A DNA stretch of 64,000 nucleotides from assembly GCA_963833375.1 (NCBI GenBank), contig CAWHXR010000001.1:310001-374000 (forward strand), given 5' to 3'. Source of the DNA: DASUPK01 sp963833375. GTDB lineage: Bacteria; Actinomycetota; Thermoleophilia; Solirubrobacterales; 70-9. The position numbers and the translations under genes are program-made. Under the pieces are notes generated by a model, which saw only the letters and a list, made by a program, of their open reading frames with translations, was not told the origin of the DNA and did not search any database. Below are positions 40,742 through 48,783 of this stretch, one piece after another; position 1 is the first letter of the stretch, and the number at the start of each line of letters is the position of its first letter.

Positions 40742-41107
40742 TCAATCGGCGTCGCGCTCGCGCTCGGCGGCCCGCTCGCCGTGGAACCCGGCGGCGCGGC
40801 CTTCGCGCTCCGCGCGCTCCTCGGCCTCGACGGCACGCCGTTCGCGTTCCTCCGCCTTCTTTGCGTGCTCGTCGGCAATCGCCGCATGTTCCGCCGCGCG
40901 CTCGCGCTCGCGCTCGGCCTCGTCATGCTTCTCCGTCGCCGCGACGGCGTGGGCCTCGGCTTCCTGGCGATGTCCGGCGGCCTCACTGCGAAGGCGTTCG
41001 CGCTCGCGTTCGCGCTCACGGCGCCGGGCTTCGACCACTCGTCGGGTGGCGAGCAGCACCAGGGCGGCCACGACGATGAGGACGGCGATTACGGCAATCG
41101 TTGACAC
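40742..41107 (-). CDS. Single-helix membrane protein with a charged coiled coil
   Basis: 121 aa from GTG 41107, preceded by GAAGAA; an upstream GTG at 41140 would add 11 residues. One N-terminal helix (IAVIAVLIVVAALVLLA) is followed by an uninterrupted charged coiled coil rich in Glu, Arg and Ala (RERERERERLR, then ADEHAKKAEERERRAVEAEE). No domain recognised; a structural role at the membrane is possible. Confidence 0.65.
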   Translation of the reverse strand: MSTIAVIAVLIVVAALVLLATRRVVEARRRERERERERLRSEAAGHRQEAEAHAVAATEKHDEAERERERAAEHAAIADEHAKKAEERERRAVEAEERAEREGRAAGFHGERAAERERDAD

Positions 41108-41254
41108 GGGTTCTTCGTACCCGATCGGAACGTCCCGCACACGCGCGGACGGCTCAGCGCGGGTTGCGATGTCGAGTCCGACCCTCGGGTGTTGGCGAGG
41201 TAGGAACGGTGGCGATCACCGCTGGGCGTAGGACCGCCTGATTTCAAGCACGCG

Positions 41255-41260
41255 TATAGC
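41255..41260 (+). promoter_or_regulatory. -10 box of the MBL-like gene
   Basis: TATAGC, 9 nt before the ATG at 41270, again leaving almost no leader. Confidence 0.35.
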
Positions 41261-41269
41261 GTCCTGGCT

Positions 41270-42049
41270 ATGGCGCTACTCGATCGTCTCACCCGCCAGG
41301 CCTCCCATGGCGTCCAGCTCGCCGGCGCGGCGTGGCCGCAGTTCCTCCGGCCGCTGGTGCTGGAGCTCGCGTCGCATCGGCCGATCCGGGAGGTGCTCCC
41401 CGGCGTCTACCACTGGACGGCGATCCACCCGAGAATCAGGCTGCCCGTGGACTCGTACTACATCGAGCCCGGCCGGATCGTCCTCGACCCAATGGTGCCG
41501 CGCGAGGGGCTCGAGTGGTTCGAGCAGCGCGACACCCCGAGCCAGATCGTCCTCACCAACCGCCACCATCTCCGTCATAGCGAGCGTTATGCGGAGGCGT
41601 TCGGCTGCCCGATTCGCTGCAGCACCGCCGGCTTGCACGAGTTCGAGCGCGGTCCGAAGGTCGAGGGGTTCGGGTTCGGGGAGGAGCTCGCGCCGGGGAT
41701 CACGGCACACCAGCTGGGAGCCATCTGCCCCGACGACACCGCGCTACACATCCGGATCGCCGGCGGCGGCGCGATCGCGTTCGCCGACGGCCTCACGCAC
41801 CCGCGCGGCGGCCGGCTGACCTTCGTGCCCGGATTCCTGCTGGGCGATGACCCCTCGCAGGTGCGGGCTGGGCTGCGCGAATCGCTTCGCCGGCTGCTCC
41901 ACCTCGATTTCGACAACCTCCTGTTCGCGCACGGCGAGCCGCTGGTTGGCGGCGGCGGGGTGGCGCTGCGCGAGTTCGTCGGCTCGGGCGAGAGCTCGCC
42001 TCCCCGGCACTCTGCCACCGGCACGTCGACGCACGTCGTGAGGCGCTGA
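41270..42049 (+). CDS. Metallo-beta-lactamase-fold-like protein
   Basis: 259 aa. After about 45 residues the MBL-like sandwich begins: VYHWTAIHPRIRLPVDSYYI, then IVLTNRHHLRHSERYAEAFG in the place of the HxHxDH motif, and LLFAHGEPLVGGG near the end. The metal site is altered (HHLRH rather than HxHxD), so activity is uncertain. Relatives of unknown function occur in soil actinobacteria. It is convergent with the HdeD gene. Confidence 0.7.
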   Translation: MALLDRLTRQASHGVQLAGAAWPQFLRPLVLELASHRPIREVLPGVYHWTAIHPRIRLPVDSYYIEPGRIVLDPMVPREGLEWFEQRDTPSQIVLTNRHHLRHSERYAEAFGCPIRCSTAGLHEFERGPKVEGFGFGEELAPGITAHQLGAICPDDTALHIRIAGGGAIAFADGLTHPRGGRLTFVPGFLLGDDPSQVRAGLRESLRRLLHLDFDNLLFAHGEPLVGGGGVALREFVGSGESSPPRHSATGTSTHVVRR

Positions 42050-42097
42050 CGCCTCGCCGCACGGCGAACGCCTCCTACGCGCTTGGGCTTTGCGGGG

Positions 42098-42661
42098 CTA
42101 CGCCGCGGCAGTCGCGTGCCGCACGTCCCGCAGGGCCCAACCGACGATGCACAGCCCTAACCCTCGCAGGACGAAGGCGATGCCGATGAACAACGCCAGC
42201 GTTGCCACGCCGATCTCCGGGCTGGAGACGATCACCACCCCGGCGACGATCTCGACCAGCGCCACGAGCAGGTTCCAACCGCGTCTCCCGGGAAGCGAGA
42301 ACGCCTCGATCAGGCGGACGACCCCCACGCAGACCAGCCAGATGCCGATGAACAGGGCGAGCGTGACCACGCCGCTGAACGGATGACGCACGAGCACGAT
42401 GCCGACGATCAGACTGAGGACTCCCAGCAGGGCGACCAGGCCGCGGGACTCGGTGGACCTGCTGAAGGAAGCCACGATCGCATATATCCCGTCGATCAGG
42501 AGAAATATCCCGGCGATCACCGCCAAGGTGGAGAGGCTGATATCGGGCTGGGCCAGCACGATCACCCCGGCCGCGATGCAGAGCAGCCCGACCAGCATCA
42601 CGACCCACCAGGCCCCGCTCACCTCTCGAATCCGCTCGGGCGCTTCCAGCGTGCTTTCCAT
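42098..42661 (-). CDS. HdeD-family (DUF308) membrane protein
   Basis: 187 aa from ATG 42661. It has six helices in three internally similar pairs (GLLCIAAGVIVLAQPDISL; GVLSLIVGIVLVRHPFSGV; ALVEIVAGVVIVSSPEIGV), the repeated G-I-x-L-x-x-P pattern of HdeD/DUF308. E. coli HdeD is linked to acid resistance; function here is unproven. Confidence 0.9.
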   Translation of the reverse strand: MESTLEAPERIREVSGAWWVVMLVGLLCIAAGVIVLAQPDISLSTLAVIAGIFLLIDGIYAIVASFSRSTESRGLVALLGVLSLIVGIVLVRHPFSGVVTLALFIGIWLVCVGVVRLIEAFSLPGRRGWNLLVALVEIVAGVVIVSSPEIGVATLALFIGIAFVLRGLGLCIVGWALRDVRHATAAA

Positions 42662-42682
42662 GGCTCGCCTCCCCTAGTTCGA

Positions 42683-42701
42683 ACCCGGCATCGTGCCGGG
42701 T
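42683..42701. other. Hairpin upstream of the HdeD gene
   Basis: ACCCGGCA-TCG-TGCCGGGT, an 8-bp perfect stem with a 3-nt loop, 22 bp upstream of the HdeD start. The rest of the gap up to 42873 is slightly less GC-rich and holds no gene that I can recognise. Role as regulator or terminator is unclear. Confidence 0.4.
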
Positions 42702-42873
42702 GTCATGGTTCTTTCCGCTGCCTGGATTTCATCTGGCTTCCATCGGCGGTTGCGGCCAGAGTCAAGGCCGACTGGCGACGGTATCAGAGGCGTCTTGCTA
42801 TGTGACAATTTTCGCTGCAAATCCGGCACTTCTTCGTCACACCTGCTCTTTCTCCAAAGCGATGATTCGCGAG

Positions 42874-43275
42874 CTATTCCGACCGCCCGGCGGCTTCGAG
42901 GGCCTCCGCATGGTTCGCGAACCACTGGTCGCGAACGATCTTTCCTCCGCGAAAGGTGACGACGACCCAGTAGTCGACCTCAACGTCTGCGCCGCTTTCA
43001 CTGCCGCGGACGTCGCTTCGATGGTGGGCCAGGACCTTGTCGGGCGCGGCATCGACGAGCTCCACGTCGTCGCTGTACGGCTGACGCTCGAAGGCGTCGG
43101 CGACCTTGATGTAGAAGTCCCAGGCAGCCTCGGGTCCGCGCACGTCGCCCTCCGGCCACTCGCCGCTGGTAACCAGCTCGAGGTCGTGATCGCGGACCGC
43201 GATCCACGCCGTCCTGTTGCGCCGATCGAAGGCTTCCAGGGACCGGCGGAGGATCTCGACGTTCTCCTGCGACAT
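42874..43275 (-). CDS. SnoaL/NTF2-like protein
   Basis: 133 aa from ATG 43275. The N-terminus MSQENVEILRRSLEAFDRRN is typical of the SnoaL-like polyketide-cyclase/NTF2 superfamily, with a late strand run VDYWVVVTFRGGKIVRDQWF and a final helix (HAEALEAAG). Usually small stress or ligand-binding proteins. It lies 35 bp downstream of the cupin gene on the same strand. Confidence 0.85.
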   Translation of the reverse strand: MSQENVEILRRSLEAFDRRNRTAWIAVRDHDLELVTSGEWPEGDVRGPEAAWDFYIKVADAFERQPYSDDVELVDAAPDKVLAHHRSDVRGSESGADVEVDYWVVVTFRGGKIVRDQWFANHAEALEAAGRSE

Positions 43276-43310
43276 CGCCCGCGCAGTATCTCTCGACGGA
43301 GTTTCGTCGG

Positions 43311-43718
43311 CTACGGCGTCGGTGCGGCGTTGTACTCCTCGTCGGTGACGTGCTCGCCCCAAGTGGCGTAGTTGCCTTCGTCATCGACCTCGAACATCGC
43401 CAGGTGGGTCATGAAGCGGTTCGGGGCGGCGCCGTGCCAGTGGTCCTCGTCCGGCTCAAAGAACACGCGGTCGCCGGGTCGGATCACCTCGATCGGGCCA
43501 AGGCGCCGCTGCGCGAGGCCGATCCCCTCGGTGACGTAGATGGTCTGGCCGTTGGGATGGGTGTGCCACGCCGTCCGAGCACCCGGCGTGAAGTGGACGC
43601 TGATCGCCTGCAGGCGCGACGGCTCCGTCGGCGACGTGACCGTGTCCACGTACACCGCGCCGGTGAACCACTCGGTCGGGCCAGTCGTGGTCTCGATGGA
43701 GTTCTTGGTGACCTGCAT
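43311..43718 (-). CDS. Cupin-domain protein
   Basis: 135 aa. Cupin motif 1 appears as TAWHTHPNGQTIYVTEG and motif 2 as PGDRVFFEPDEDHWHGA, giving a plausible metal site (two His, Gln/Glu, His). Related to the small carboxymuconolactone-type or DUF861-like cupins found next to SnoaL proteins. Substrate unknown. Upstream (43719-43965) I see no gene. Confidence 0.88.
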   Translation of the reverse strand: MQVTKNSIETTTGPTEWFTGAVYVDTVTSPTEPSRLQAISVHFTPGARTAWHTHPNGQTIYVTEGIGLAQRRLGPIEVIRPGDRVFFEPDEDHWHGAAPNRFMTHLAMFEVDDEGNYATWGEHVTDEEYNAAPTP

Positions 43719-43965
43719 GTCGTTCTCCTTGGGGTGTTGTTCATCGGCGCGAGCCTAGCCGGTGCAAGACCGCTGCTTTCCATCCAAAGCGGCGCCTTTG
43801 AATGTCTGGTCCCGCTTGCCCTGGCGAGATGCGTGAGGGAGCGCCCTATCCCGTGGGCCGCCGGCAAGGTCGGGGCCCGGAGGCCTCCATGACGCTCCCA
43901 TTGCGGTGCCCTCCAGAGCCGGATTGGGGACCCGCCGATACCCCGGAATCCCGCTGATAGAGCGA

Positions 43966-44039
<74 letters not shown>

Positions 44040-44050
44040 GGGCTGAATCA

Positions 44051-44095
44051 AACGAGTCGCCCCTCGGCTTCGCCTGCGGGGCGCTCCCGCATCTT
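44051..44095 (+). repeat. Dispersed palindromic repeat, copy F (variant stem)
   Basis: AACGAGTCGCCCC, loop TCGGCTTCGCCTGC, GGGGCGCTCCCGCATCTT. The flanking consensus (AACGxGTCGC ... GCGCxCxCGCATC) is kept but the stem sequence differs in a complementary way. The end reaches into the parB stop codon. Confidence 0.6.
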
Positions 44096-44954
44096 AGCTT
44101 CGCTTCCGCAGCCGGCGGGCGAGCGATTCGAGCTCGGCGAGGTCGTCGAAGCGAAGCTCCGCCTTGACCCCGTCGCCGGCGCGGCGCACCCGCACGTCCT
44201 GGCCGATCGCCGAGCCGAGCAGGTCCTCGGCCTCGGCCATCGCCGCTCGCTCCTCGGTGGAGATCCGACCTCCCGGGGCGGCCTTCTTTCGCCGCGGCCC
44301 GGCGCCGGCGTGCCGCTCGGTGTCGCGAACCGACCAGCCCTCCGAGGCGGCTTGCCTGGCGAGTCGCGTGCGCTTGTCCCGGTCGGAGACCTGGAGGATC
44401 GCGCGGCCGTGGCCCTCGGTCAGCTCGCCCCGCTCGAGCAGGCCCAGCACCGGGTCGGGCAGGTCGAGCAGGCGAATCAGGTTGGAGATCGCGGCGCGGC
44501 TGCGGCCGACGCGGCGGGCGAGCTCCTCCTTCGAGATCCCGAGGTCGTCCACCAGGGCGGCACAGGCCCGGGCCTCCTCGACCGGATTGAGATCCTCCCG
44601 CACCATGTTCTCGATCAGTGCCGCCTGCAGGCGCTCGTCCTCCGGCGAGGTCCGGATGACGGCGGGGACCCGGTCGATGCCGGCCTTCTGGGCGGCGCGC
44701 CAGCGGCGCTCTCCGGCGACGAGCTCGTAGCGCCCGTCGTCGATCGGGCGGACGATCAGCGGCTGCAGCATCCCCACCGAGCCGATCGAGCCCGCCAGGG
44801 CGTCGAGGGCGGCCGCGTCGAACTTGGCTCGCGGCTGGTCGGGATTCGGCTCGATCTGGGTGACGTCGAGCTCGCGGAGCTCGGGCCCGCCCGCGGCGCT
44901 CTCGGGCAGGATCGCCGCCAGCCCCCTCCCCATTCCCCGCTTGCGCTCAGCCAT
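44094..44954 (-). CDS. parB: Chromosome partitioning protein ParB
   Basis: 286 aa from ATG 44954, overlapping parA by 8 bp. The N-terminal ERKRGMGRGLAAIL is the ParA-interacting peptide. The CTPase/parS-binding core includes QPRAKFDAAALDALAGSI, LVAGERRWRAAQ and ALIENMVREDLNPVEEA, followed by a helix-turn-helix (RVGRSRAAISNLIRLL). The C-terminal dimerisation domain contains LRFDDLAELESLARRL. It loads onto parS sites near the origin and organises segregation. Confidence 0.95.
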   Translation of the reverse strand: MAERKRGMGRGLAAILPESAAGGPELRELDVTQIEPNPDQPRAKFDAAALDALAGSIGSVGMLQPLIVRPIDDGRYELVAGERRWRAAQKAGIDRVPAVIRTSPEDERLQAALIENMVREDLNPVEEARACAALVDDLGISKEELARRVGRSRAAISNLIRLLDLPDPVLGLLERGELTEGHGRAILQVSDRDKRTRLARQAASEGWSVRDTERHAGAGPRRKKAAPGGRISTEERAAMAEAEDLLGSAIGQDVRVRRAGDGVKAELRFDDLAELESLARRLRKRS

Positions 44955-45717
44955 CGGCCACCCCGAGGGCGAGAACCTCGTCGGCGAGGGCGCGGTAGGC
45001 GCGGGAGCCGGAGGACTTCGGGTCGTGCTCCGAGACCGGGACGCCGTAGCTCGGGGCCTCGGCAATCCGGACGCTGCGCGGCACGACCGTCCTGAAGACT
45101 CGCGCCGGCAGGTGCTCGCGCAGCTCTCGCTCGACGTCCCGGGAGAGCCGGGTGCGGTCGTCGTGCATCGTGATCAGGACCCCAGCCATCTCGAGGTTCG
45201 GGTTGAGCTCGCGCTGGACGAGCTTCAGGGTGTCGAGGAACTGGACGAGGCCCTCAAGGGCCAGGTACTCGGCCTGCACCGGGACGATCACCTTGTCCGC
45301 CGCGACCAGCGCGTTGACGGCCACCGGGCCCAGCGAGGGCGGGCAGTCGAGCAGCGTGTAGGCGAAGCGCGAGCGGACCGGGCCGAGGCCGTCGCGGAGC
45401 CTCGTCTCGTAGCCACCGAAGCGCGGCAGCTCCACCGCCGCCCCCGCCAGGTCCACATGAGCCGGGACTATCCACAGGTTGTCCGGCCCGGCCGGCCTGG
45501 CCGCCTCCGCCACCGAGACGTCCCCGGCGAGGCAGTCATACGACGAGGGGCTCGAGTCCTTGGGCAGACCAAGCGCAACCGTGGCGTTGCACTGCGCGTC
45601 GAGGTCGACGAGCAGCGTCTGCTGCCCGTCGCCGGCGACGGCGGCGCCCATGTTCACAGCCGTGGTCGTCTTGCCGACGCCTCCCTTCTGGTTCGCGATC
45701 GCGTAGACGGTTCCCAT
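44947..45717 (-). CDS. parA: Chromosome partitioning ATPase ParA (Soj)
   Basis: 256 aa. Deviant Walker A QKGGVGKTTTAVN with the signature lysine, Walker A' LLVDLDAQCNATVALG, and Walker B TLLDCPPSLGPVAVNAL. Short ParA without an N-terminal DNA-binding domain, i.e. chromosomal Soj type. Partner of ParB in the overlapping gene. Confidence 0.95.
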   Translation of the reverse strand: MGTVYAIANQKGGVGKTTTAVNMGAAVAGDGQQTLLVDLDAQCNATVALGLPKDSSPSSYDCLAGDVSVAEAARPAGPDNLWIVPAHVDLAGAAVELPRFGGYETRLRDGLGPVRSRFAYTLLDCPPSLGPVAVNALVAADKVIVPVQAEYLALEGLVQFLDTLKLVQRELNPNLEMAGVLITMHDDRTRLSRDVERELREHLPARVFRTVVPRSVRIAEAPSYGVPVSEHDPKSSGSRAYRALADEVLALGVADG

Positions 45718-45731
45718 CGAATTGGTTCGGG

Positions 45732-46410
45732 TTAGTGCTGTTCGGACCCGAACGGGCGCTTGGCTGCCACGCCAGGACGGCGGGGCAACCCGTTCGGAGT
45801 CGGTCCATTCTTGCGGAGGAGGTGGATGTGTCTGTCGCGACTCCCCGGATAGGGCCTCACCGGCCTCACCTCGACCAGCTCCATCGCGAGGCGCTCGCCG
45901 GCGCGCTTGGCCTCGGCCTCCTCGTCCTCGGACCGCGCGCCCTTCCAGGCGGCCAGAAAGCCGCCCTCCCGGAGCAGCGGCGAGGCGAGCTCGGCGACGG
46001 TCGCAAGGCGCCCGACGGCGCGGGCAGTGACCAGGTCATAGACCTCACGGCCCTTCGCCGCCGGCCCAGTCCTCGGAGCGCTCGCAGACCACCGCGGCGT
46101 TCCCGAGAGCCATCCGCTCGATCGCCTCGCGGAGAAACTCGCACTTCCGCCCGACCGACTCGATCAGGTCGAAGCGCGCCTCCGGCCGGCCGGCGGCGAG
46201 AACCAGGCCGGGAAGGCCGGCGCCGCTGCCGAGGTCGGCGAGCCGCCTCGCCTCCTCGAGCGGCTCGAGCTCGAGTCCGCTGAGCGAGTCGGCGATGTGG
46301 ACATCCCCGGCCCGCCGAACGCTCGACGCCGAGATCGGCGCGCGCGGATCGCGGAGCAGTCCGCGCAGCGCCTCGAGGGCGGGCTCGGCGGCGGCTGGGG
46401 CGGCGCTCAA
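45732..46410 (-). pseudogene. rsmG: 16S rRNA methyltransferase RsmG with a +1 frameshift
   Basis: The gene starts at TTG 46410, overlapping the jag stop. The first frame gives DLGSGAGLPGLVLAAGRPEA (SAM site) and continues to CERSEDWAGGEGP, where it hits TGA at 46045-46047. One base later the second frame resumes at once with REVYDLVTARAVGRLATV, LASPLLREGGFLAAWKGAR and a normal end at TAA 45732-45734. Removing one base at 46049-46050 restores a protein of about 225 residues. RsmG makes m7G527 in 16S rRNA; loss of it is viable and gives mild streptomycin resistance in several bacteria. Real mutation, sequencing error and programmed shift all remain possible. Confidence 0.85.
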
Positions 46411-46904
46411 TCGGAGAGCAGGGGCGCGACAACCACGTATCGGTTGGGCTCGTCGCCCTCGCTGTAGGTCTCGATCTCAGGCCGGTCGCGGAGGTGCTCG
46501 TGAACGACCCGCCGCTCGTTCGAGCCCATCGGATCCATCTCGACGGCCTCTCCGTGCCGCACGGCGTCCTCGGCTGCCATGTCGGCCCGGCGGCGGAGCG
46601 ACTCTCCCTGGCGACGGCGGTAGCCCGCCGCATCGACGGTGACGCGCTTGCGGTCCTGGTGGCCGCGGAAGGCGGCCTGGTAGCAGAGCAGCTGGATGGC
46701 GTCGATCGTCTGGCCGTGGCGTCCGATCAGCAGGCCGACGTCCTCGCCTTCGATGTCCGCGTGGATCTGATCGTCCCCCTCTTCGACCCCGATGGACGCC
46801 TCGAGGCCGAGCTCCTCGAGGATCCGCTCGAGCATGACGCGAACGCGCTCGGCCGGTTCCTCGGGCAGCACCGACGGGCGCGATTCAACTCCTCCTTCGG
46901 CCAC
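46407..46904 (-). CDS. jag: RNA-binding protein Jag/KhpB
   Basis: 165 aa. A KH domain (about 24-100) has the GLLIGRHGQTIDAIQLL loop, a GxxG variant, and an R3H domain ends with SNERRVVHEHLRDR and YSEGDEPNRYVVV. The Jag N-terminal domain is absent, as in many actinobacterial versions. Partner in RNA-based regulation and cell-wall control; conserved beside yidC. Confidence 0.93.
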   Translation of the reverse strand: MAEGGVESRPSVLPEEPAERVRVMLERILEELGLEASIGVEEGDDQIHADIEGEDVGLLIGRHGQTIDAIQLLCYQAAFRGHQDRKRVTVDAAGYRRRQGESLRRRADMAAEDAVRHGEAVEMDPMGSNERRVVHEHLRDRPEIETYSEGDEPNRYVVVAPLLSD

Positions 46905-46928
46905 GTGCGGAGTCTAAGACCGAGGCCG

Positions 46929-46960
46929 AACGGGTCGCGCTGTCGCGCGCCCTCGCATCA
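46929..46960 (+). repeat. Dispersed palindromic repeat, copy C
   Basis: AACGGGTCGCGC-TGTC-GCGCGC with tail CCTCGCATCA, located between yidC and jag. The final TCA of the tail supplies the yidC stop codon (TGA on the minus strand). Confidence 0.8.
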
Positions 46961-47698
46961 CTTGCGCCGCTTCCGCTTCCGCGGCGGGGGCGGCGGGGCC
47001 TTGGTGGCCCGCACCTCCTCCGGCGTCGGCACCGACGGCAGCGGCCAGACGACCCTGATCACGCCCTGCTGCGCCACCTGCCAGACGCCGCTCGCGATGA
47101 AGTAGACCGCGATTCCGGCGGGGGCGTTCGGGATCAGGAAGACCGTGACCAGCGAGAAGATCCCGGCCATCAGATACCGCTGGGAGGCGCCGCCCGTGGT
47201 CGGGGAGGGGTTGAAGAAGAGCAGCGCGAAGGTGGAGAGCACCGAGAGCACGATCAGCACGGCGGCGACCGCGCCGGTCGGGTGCTGGGTCAGGTCCGGG
47301 ATGAAGAGCCAGCCGGTGTCCCCGACCTCGTTCTTGAACGTACTGCTGCGGAGCAGCGCGTACAGCGCGATGAAGACCGGGAACTGGAAGAGCAGCGGCA
47401 GGCAGGCGGAGAGGGGATTGACACCGTGCTCCTGGAAGAGCGCCATCTGCTCGCGCTGCATGCGCTGGCGGTCGTCCTTGTACTTCTCCTGGATCTCCTT
47501 GAGATACGGCTGCAGCGCCTGCATCTCACGCATCCCGTGCATCGACTTCAGGGTGAAGGGGAGAACGACCGCCCGCGAGAGCCAGGTGATCAGGACGATC
47601 CCCATGCCCCAGGCAAGCCCGACGTCGTTGTGGAGCCACTTGAGGATCGAGTTGAAGACATCGATCAGCGGCTGCAGGATGTGGGCTTCGACGAACAC
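46958..47698 (-). CDS. yidC: Membrane protein insertase YidC
   Basis: 246 aa, GTG start. Five helices; the hydrophilic-groove Arg lies in WLSRAVVLPFTLKSMHGMR, followed by the cytoplasmic coiled-coil hairpin (EIQEKYKDDRQRMQREQM), FPVFIALYALLRSS and PAGIAVYFIASGVWQVAQQ. The C-terminus is a basic tail (PPPPPRKRKRRK) for ribosome contact. The short form lacks the large periplasmic domain of proteobacteria. It inserts membrane proteins with or without Sec. Confidence 0.95.
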   Translation of the reverse strand: MFVEAHILQPLIDVFNSILKWLHNDVGLAWGMGIVLITWLSRAVVLPFTLKSMHGMREMQALQPYLKEIQEKYKDDRQRMQREQMALFQEHGVNPLSACLPLLFQFPVFIALYALLRSSTFKNEVGDTGWLFIPDLTQHPTGAVAAVLIVLSVLSTFALLFFNPSPTTGGASQRYLMAGIFSLVTVFLIPNAPAGIAVYFIASGVWQVAQQGVIRVVWPLPSVPTPEEVRATKAPPPPPRKRKRRK

Positions 47699-47707
47699 GG
47701 TGGAGTT

Positions 47708-48053
47708 CTACGTCAGGTCGGCGCCGCTGGATCCGCCGTCGGGTGGCAGCTGCAGCCGCGGTGTCTGTGGCGGCCATTGATCCTGTGCCGCCCGCTCCGA
47801 GCGGGTCGGAGTGTCGCGGAAGAGGCGGCGGTCGGAGAGCTGATCGACGCCGCCGTGGCTGAACGGATTGCAGCGCAGCAGCCGCCAACAGGCCAGGATC
47901 AGGCCTCGGATCGGGCCGAGCTCGCGAATCGCCTCCACGGCGTAGTTCGAGCAGGTCGGGTAGTAGCGGCAGCGCGGCGCGAAGGCGGGGGAGATCAGGC
48001 GCTGATAGACGCGGATCGGCGCGATCAGGATGGCAGCCCGGCAACCGTTTCAC
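47708..48053 (-). pseudogene. yidD: Membrane protein insertion factor YidD, frame-disrupted near the start
   Basis: The main frame encodes the YidD core RVYQRLISPAFAPRCRYYPT, CSNYAVEAIRE and LLRCNPFSHGG, ending at 47708 with a long C-terminal extension. No ordinary start codon lies in frame before this core. The expected start, GTG 48053 (GTGAAACGGTTG, MKRL) overlapping the rnpA stop, is in another frame. Deleting one base in the GGG run at 48037-48039 (minus strand) joins them, MKRLPAAILIAPIRVYQR. An ATC start inside the main frame is the other option. YidD helps YidC-dependent insertion. Confidence 0.75.
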
Positions 48054-48060
48054 GACAAAC
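48047..48060. other. parS: Near-parS sequence
   Basis: GTTTCACGACAAAC matches the parS core GTTTCACGTGAAAC at 12 of 14 positions, with the two central bases changed. It lies in the rnpA-yidD junction, 3.1 kb from parAB. Part of the match is forced by the coding sequence, so it may be accidental. Confidence 0.35.
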
Positions 48061-48436
48061 GCTCCCCGCCCGGGGTGTCGACCAGCTCGGCGAGCGAGGA
48101 CCGGATGCCCTCCTGACCCTCGCGCTCCAGCAGGCCCTCCACGCCGGGACGAGCGACGATCACGTAGTCGTGCCCGGCCCCGAGCCCGTCCGAGAGCTCC
48201 CAGAAGGCCTCCCGCACCGCCCGCTTCACCTTGTTCCTGGTCACGGCCTTGCCGATCTTCCTGCCGACGGAGAGGCCCAGCCGCGCCCCGTCGCTCGCCT
48301 CGTCCTCGCTGCGCGCGAAGGAGTGGAGGACCAGGAACCGGTTGCCACGCGAGTTGCCCTCGCGGTAGACGCGATCGAAGTCGCCGCTCCGGGAGAGGCG
48401 ACGCCGGCGGGCATCGGGGCGGCCCTTCGACGCCAA
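48050..48436 (-). CDS. rnpA: Ribonuclease P protein component
   Basis: 128 aa from ATG 48436. RNR motif region KIGKAVTRNKVKRAVREAFW carries the conserved basic residues; RSGDFDRVYREGNSRGNRFLV and DYVIVARPGV are also typical. It supports the RNA subunit in tRNA 5' processing. It lies 3 bp after rpmH; its stop overlaps the expected yidD start. Confidence 0.94.
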   Translation of the reverse strand: MASKGRPDARRRRLSRSGDFDRVYREGNSRGNRFLVLHSFARSEDEASDGARLGLSVGRKIGKAVTRNKVKRAVREAFWELSDGLGAGHDYVIVARPGVEGLLEREGQEGIRSSLAELVDTPGGERLS

Positions 48437-48439
48437 CTT

Positions 48440-48574
48440 CTACGGCGTCAGGCGCTTGCGGCCCTTCTGACGGCGGCGCCTCAGGATCGCGCGGCCGGAG
48501 CGGCTGCTGCTCCGGGCCCGAAAGCCATGGGTCCTGGCCCGCTTGCGCTTCTTCGGCTGATAGGTCCGCTTCAT
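48440..48574 (-). CDS. rpmH: 50S ribosomal protein L34
   Basis: 44 aa from ATG 48574: MKRTYQPKKRKRARTHGFRA, then RSGRAILRRRRQKGRKRL. All features of L34 are present. GAG-rich sequence upstream (AGGGGAG) is further away than usual. First gene of the leftward rpmH-rnpA-yidD-yidC-jag-rsmG-parA-parB series. Confidence 0.96.
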   Translation of the reverse strand: MKRTYQPKKRKRARTHGFRARSSSRSGRAILRRRRQKGRKRLTP

Positions 48575-48783
48575 CAGGAGAGCCCCACCTGGGAGGGGAG
48601 AGGGCACGGCAGTATAGGGCGTGGCCCGACTGCCCTCGACCGTCGCGGCACCGTCCGAAATCCGCTTCTCGGTTTTCGCCGCGTTTTGCACGGAGGTAGC
48701 CGGCGAGCCCCTTTCGACGTGCCCGGGCCGAGCCTATGATCGCCGCTCGGCTCAGGCACGAATCGACGAGAAAGGAGGACCCT
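48575..48783. promoter_or_regulatory. rpmH-dnaA divergent intergenic region (origin-proximal)
   Basis: Transcription diverges here. For dnaA, a -10 box TATGAT at 48735-48740 would give a transcript starting near 48747, and AAAGGAGG lies at 48771-48778. For rpmH, TATACTGCC on the minus strand (around 48609-48617) can serve as a -10. No convincing DnaA-box cluster is visible in this gap. Confidence 0.45.

Noticed and set aside
43735..43760. GTTGTTCATCGG near a GCCTAGCC as another IS481 end
   Set aside because: Similarity covers about ten bases and lacks the TGTA terminus.
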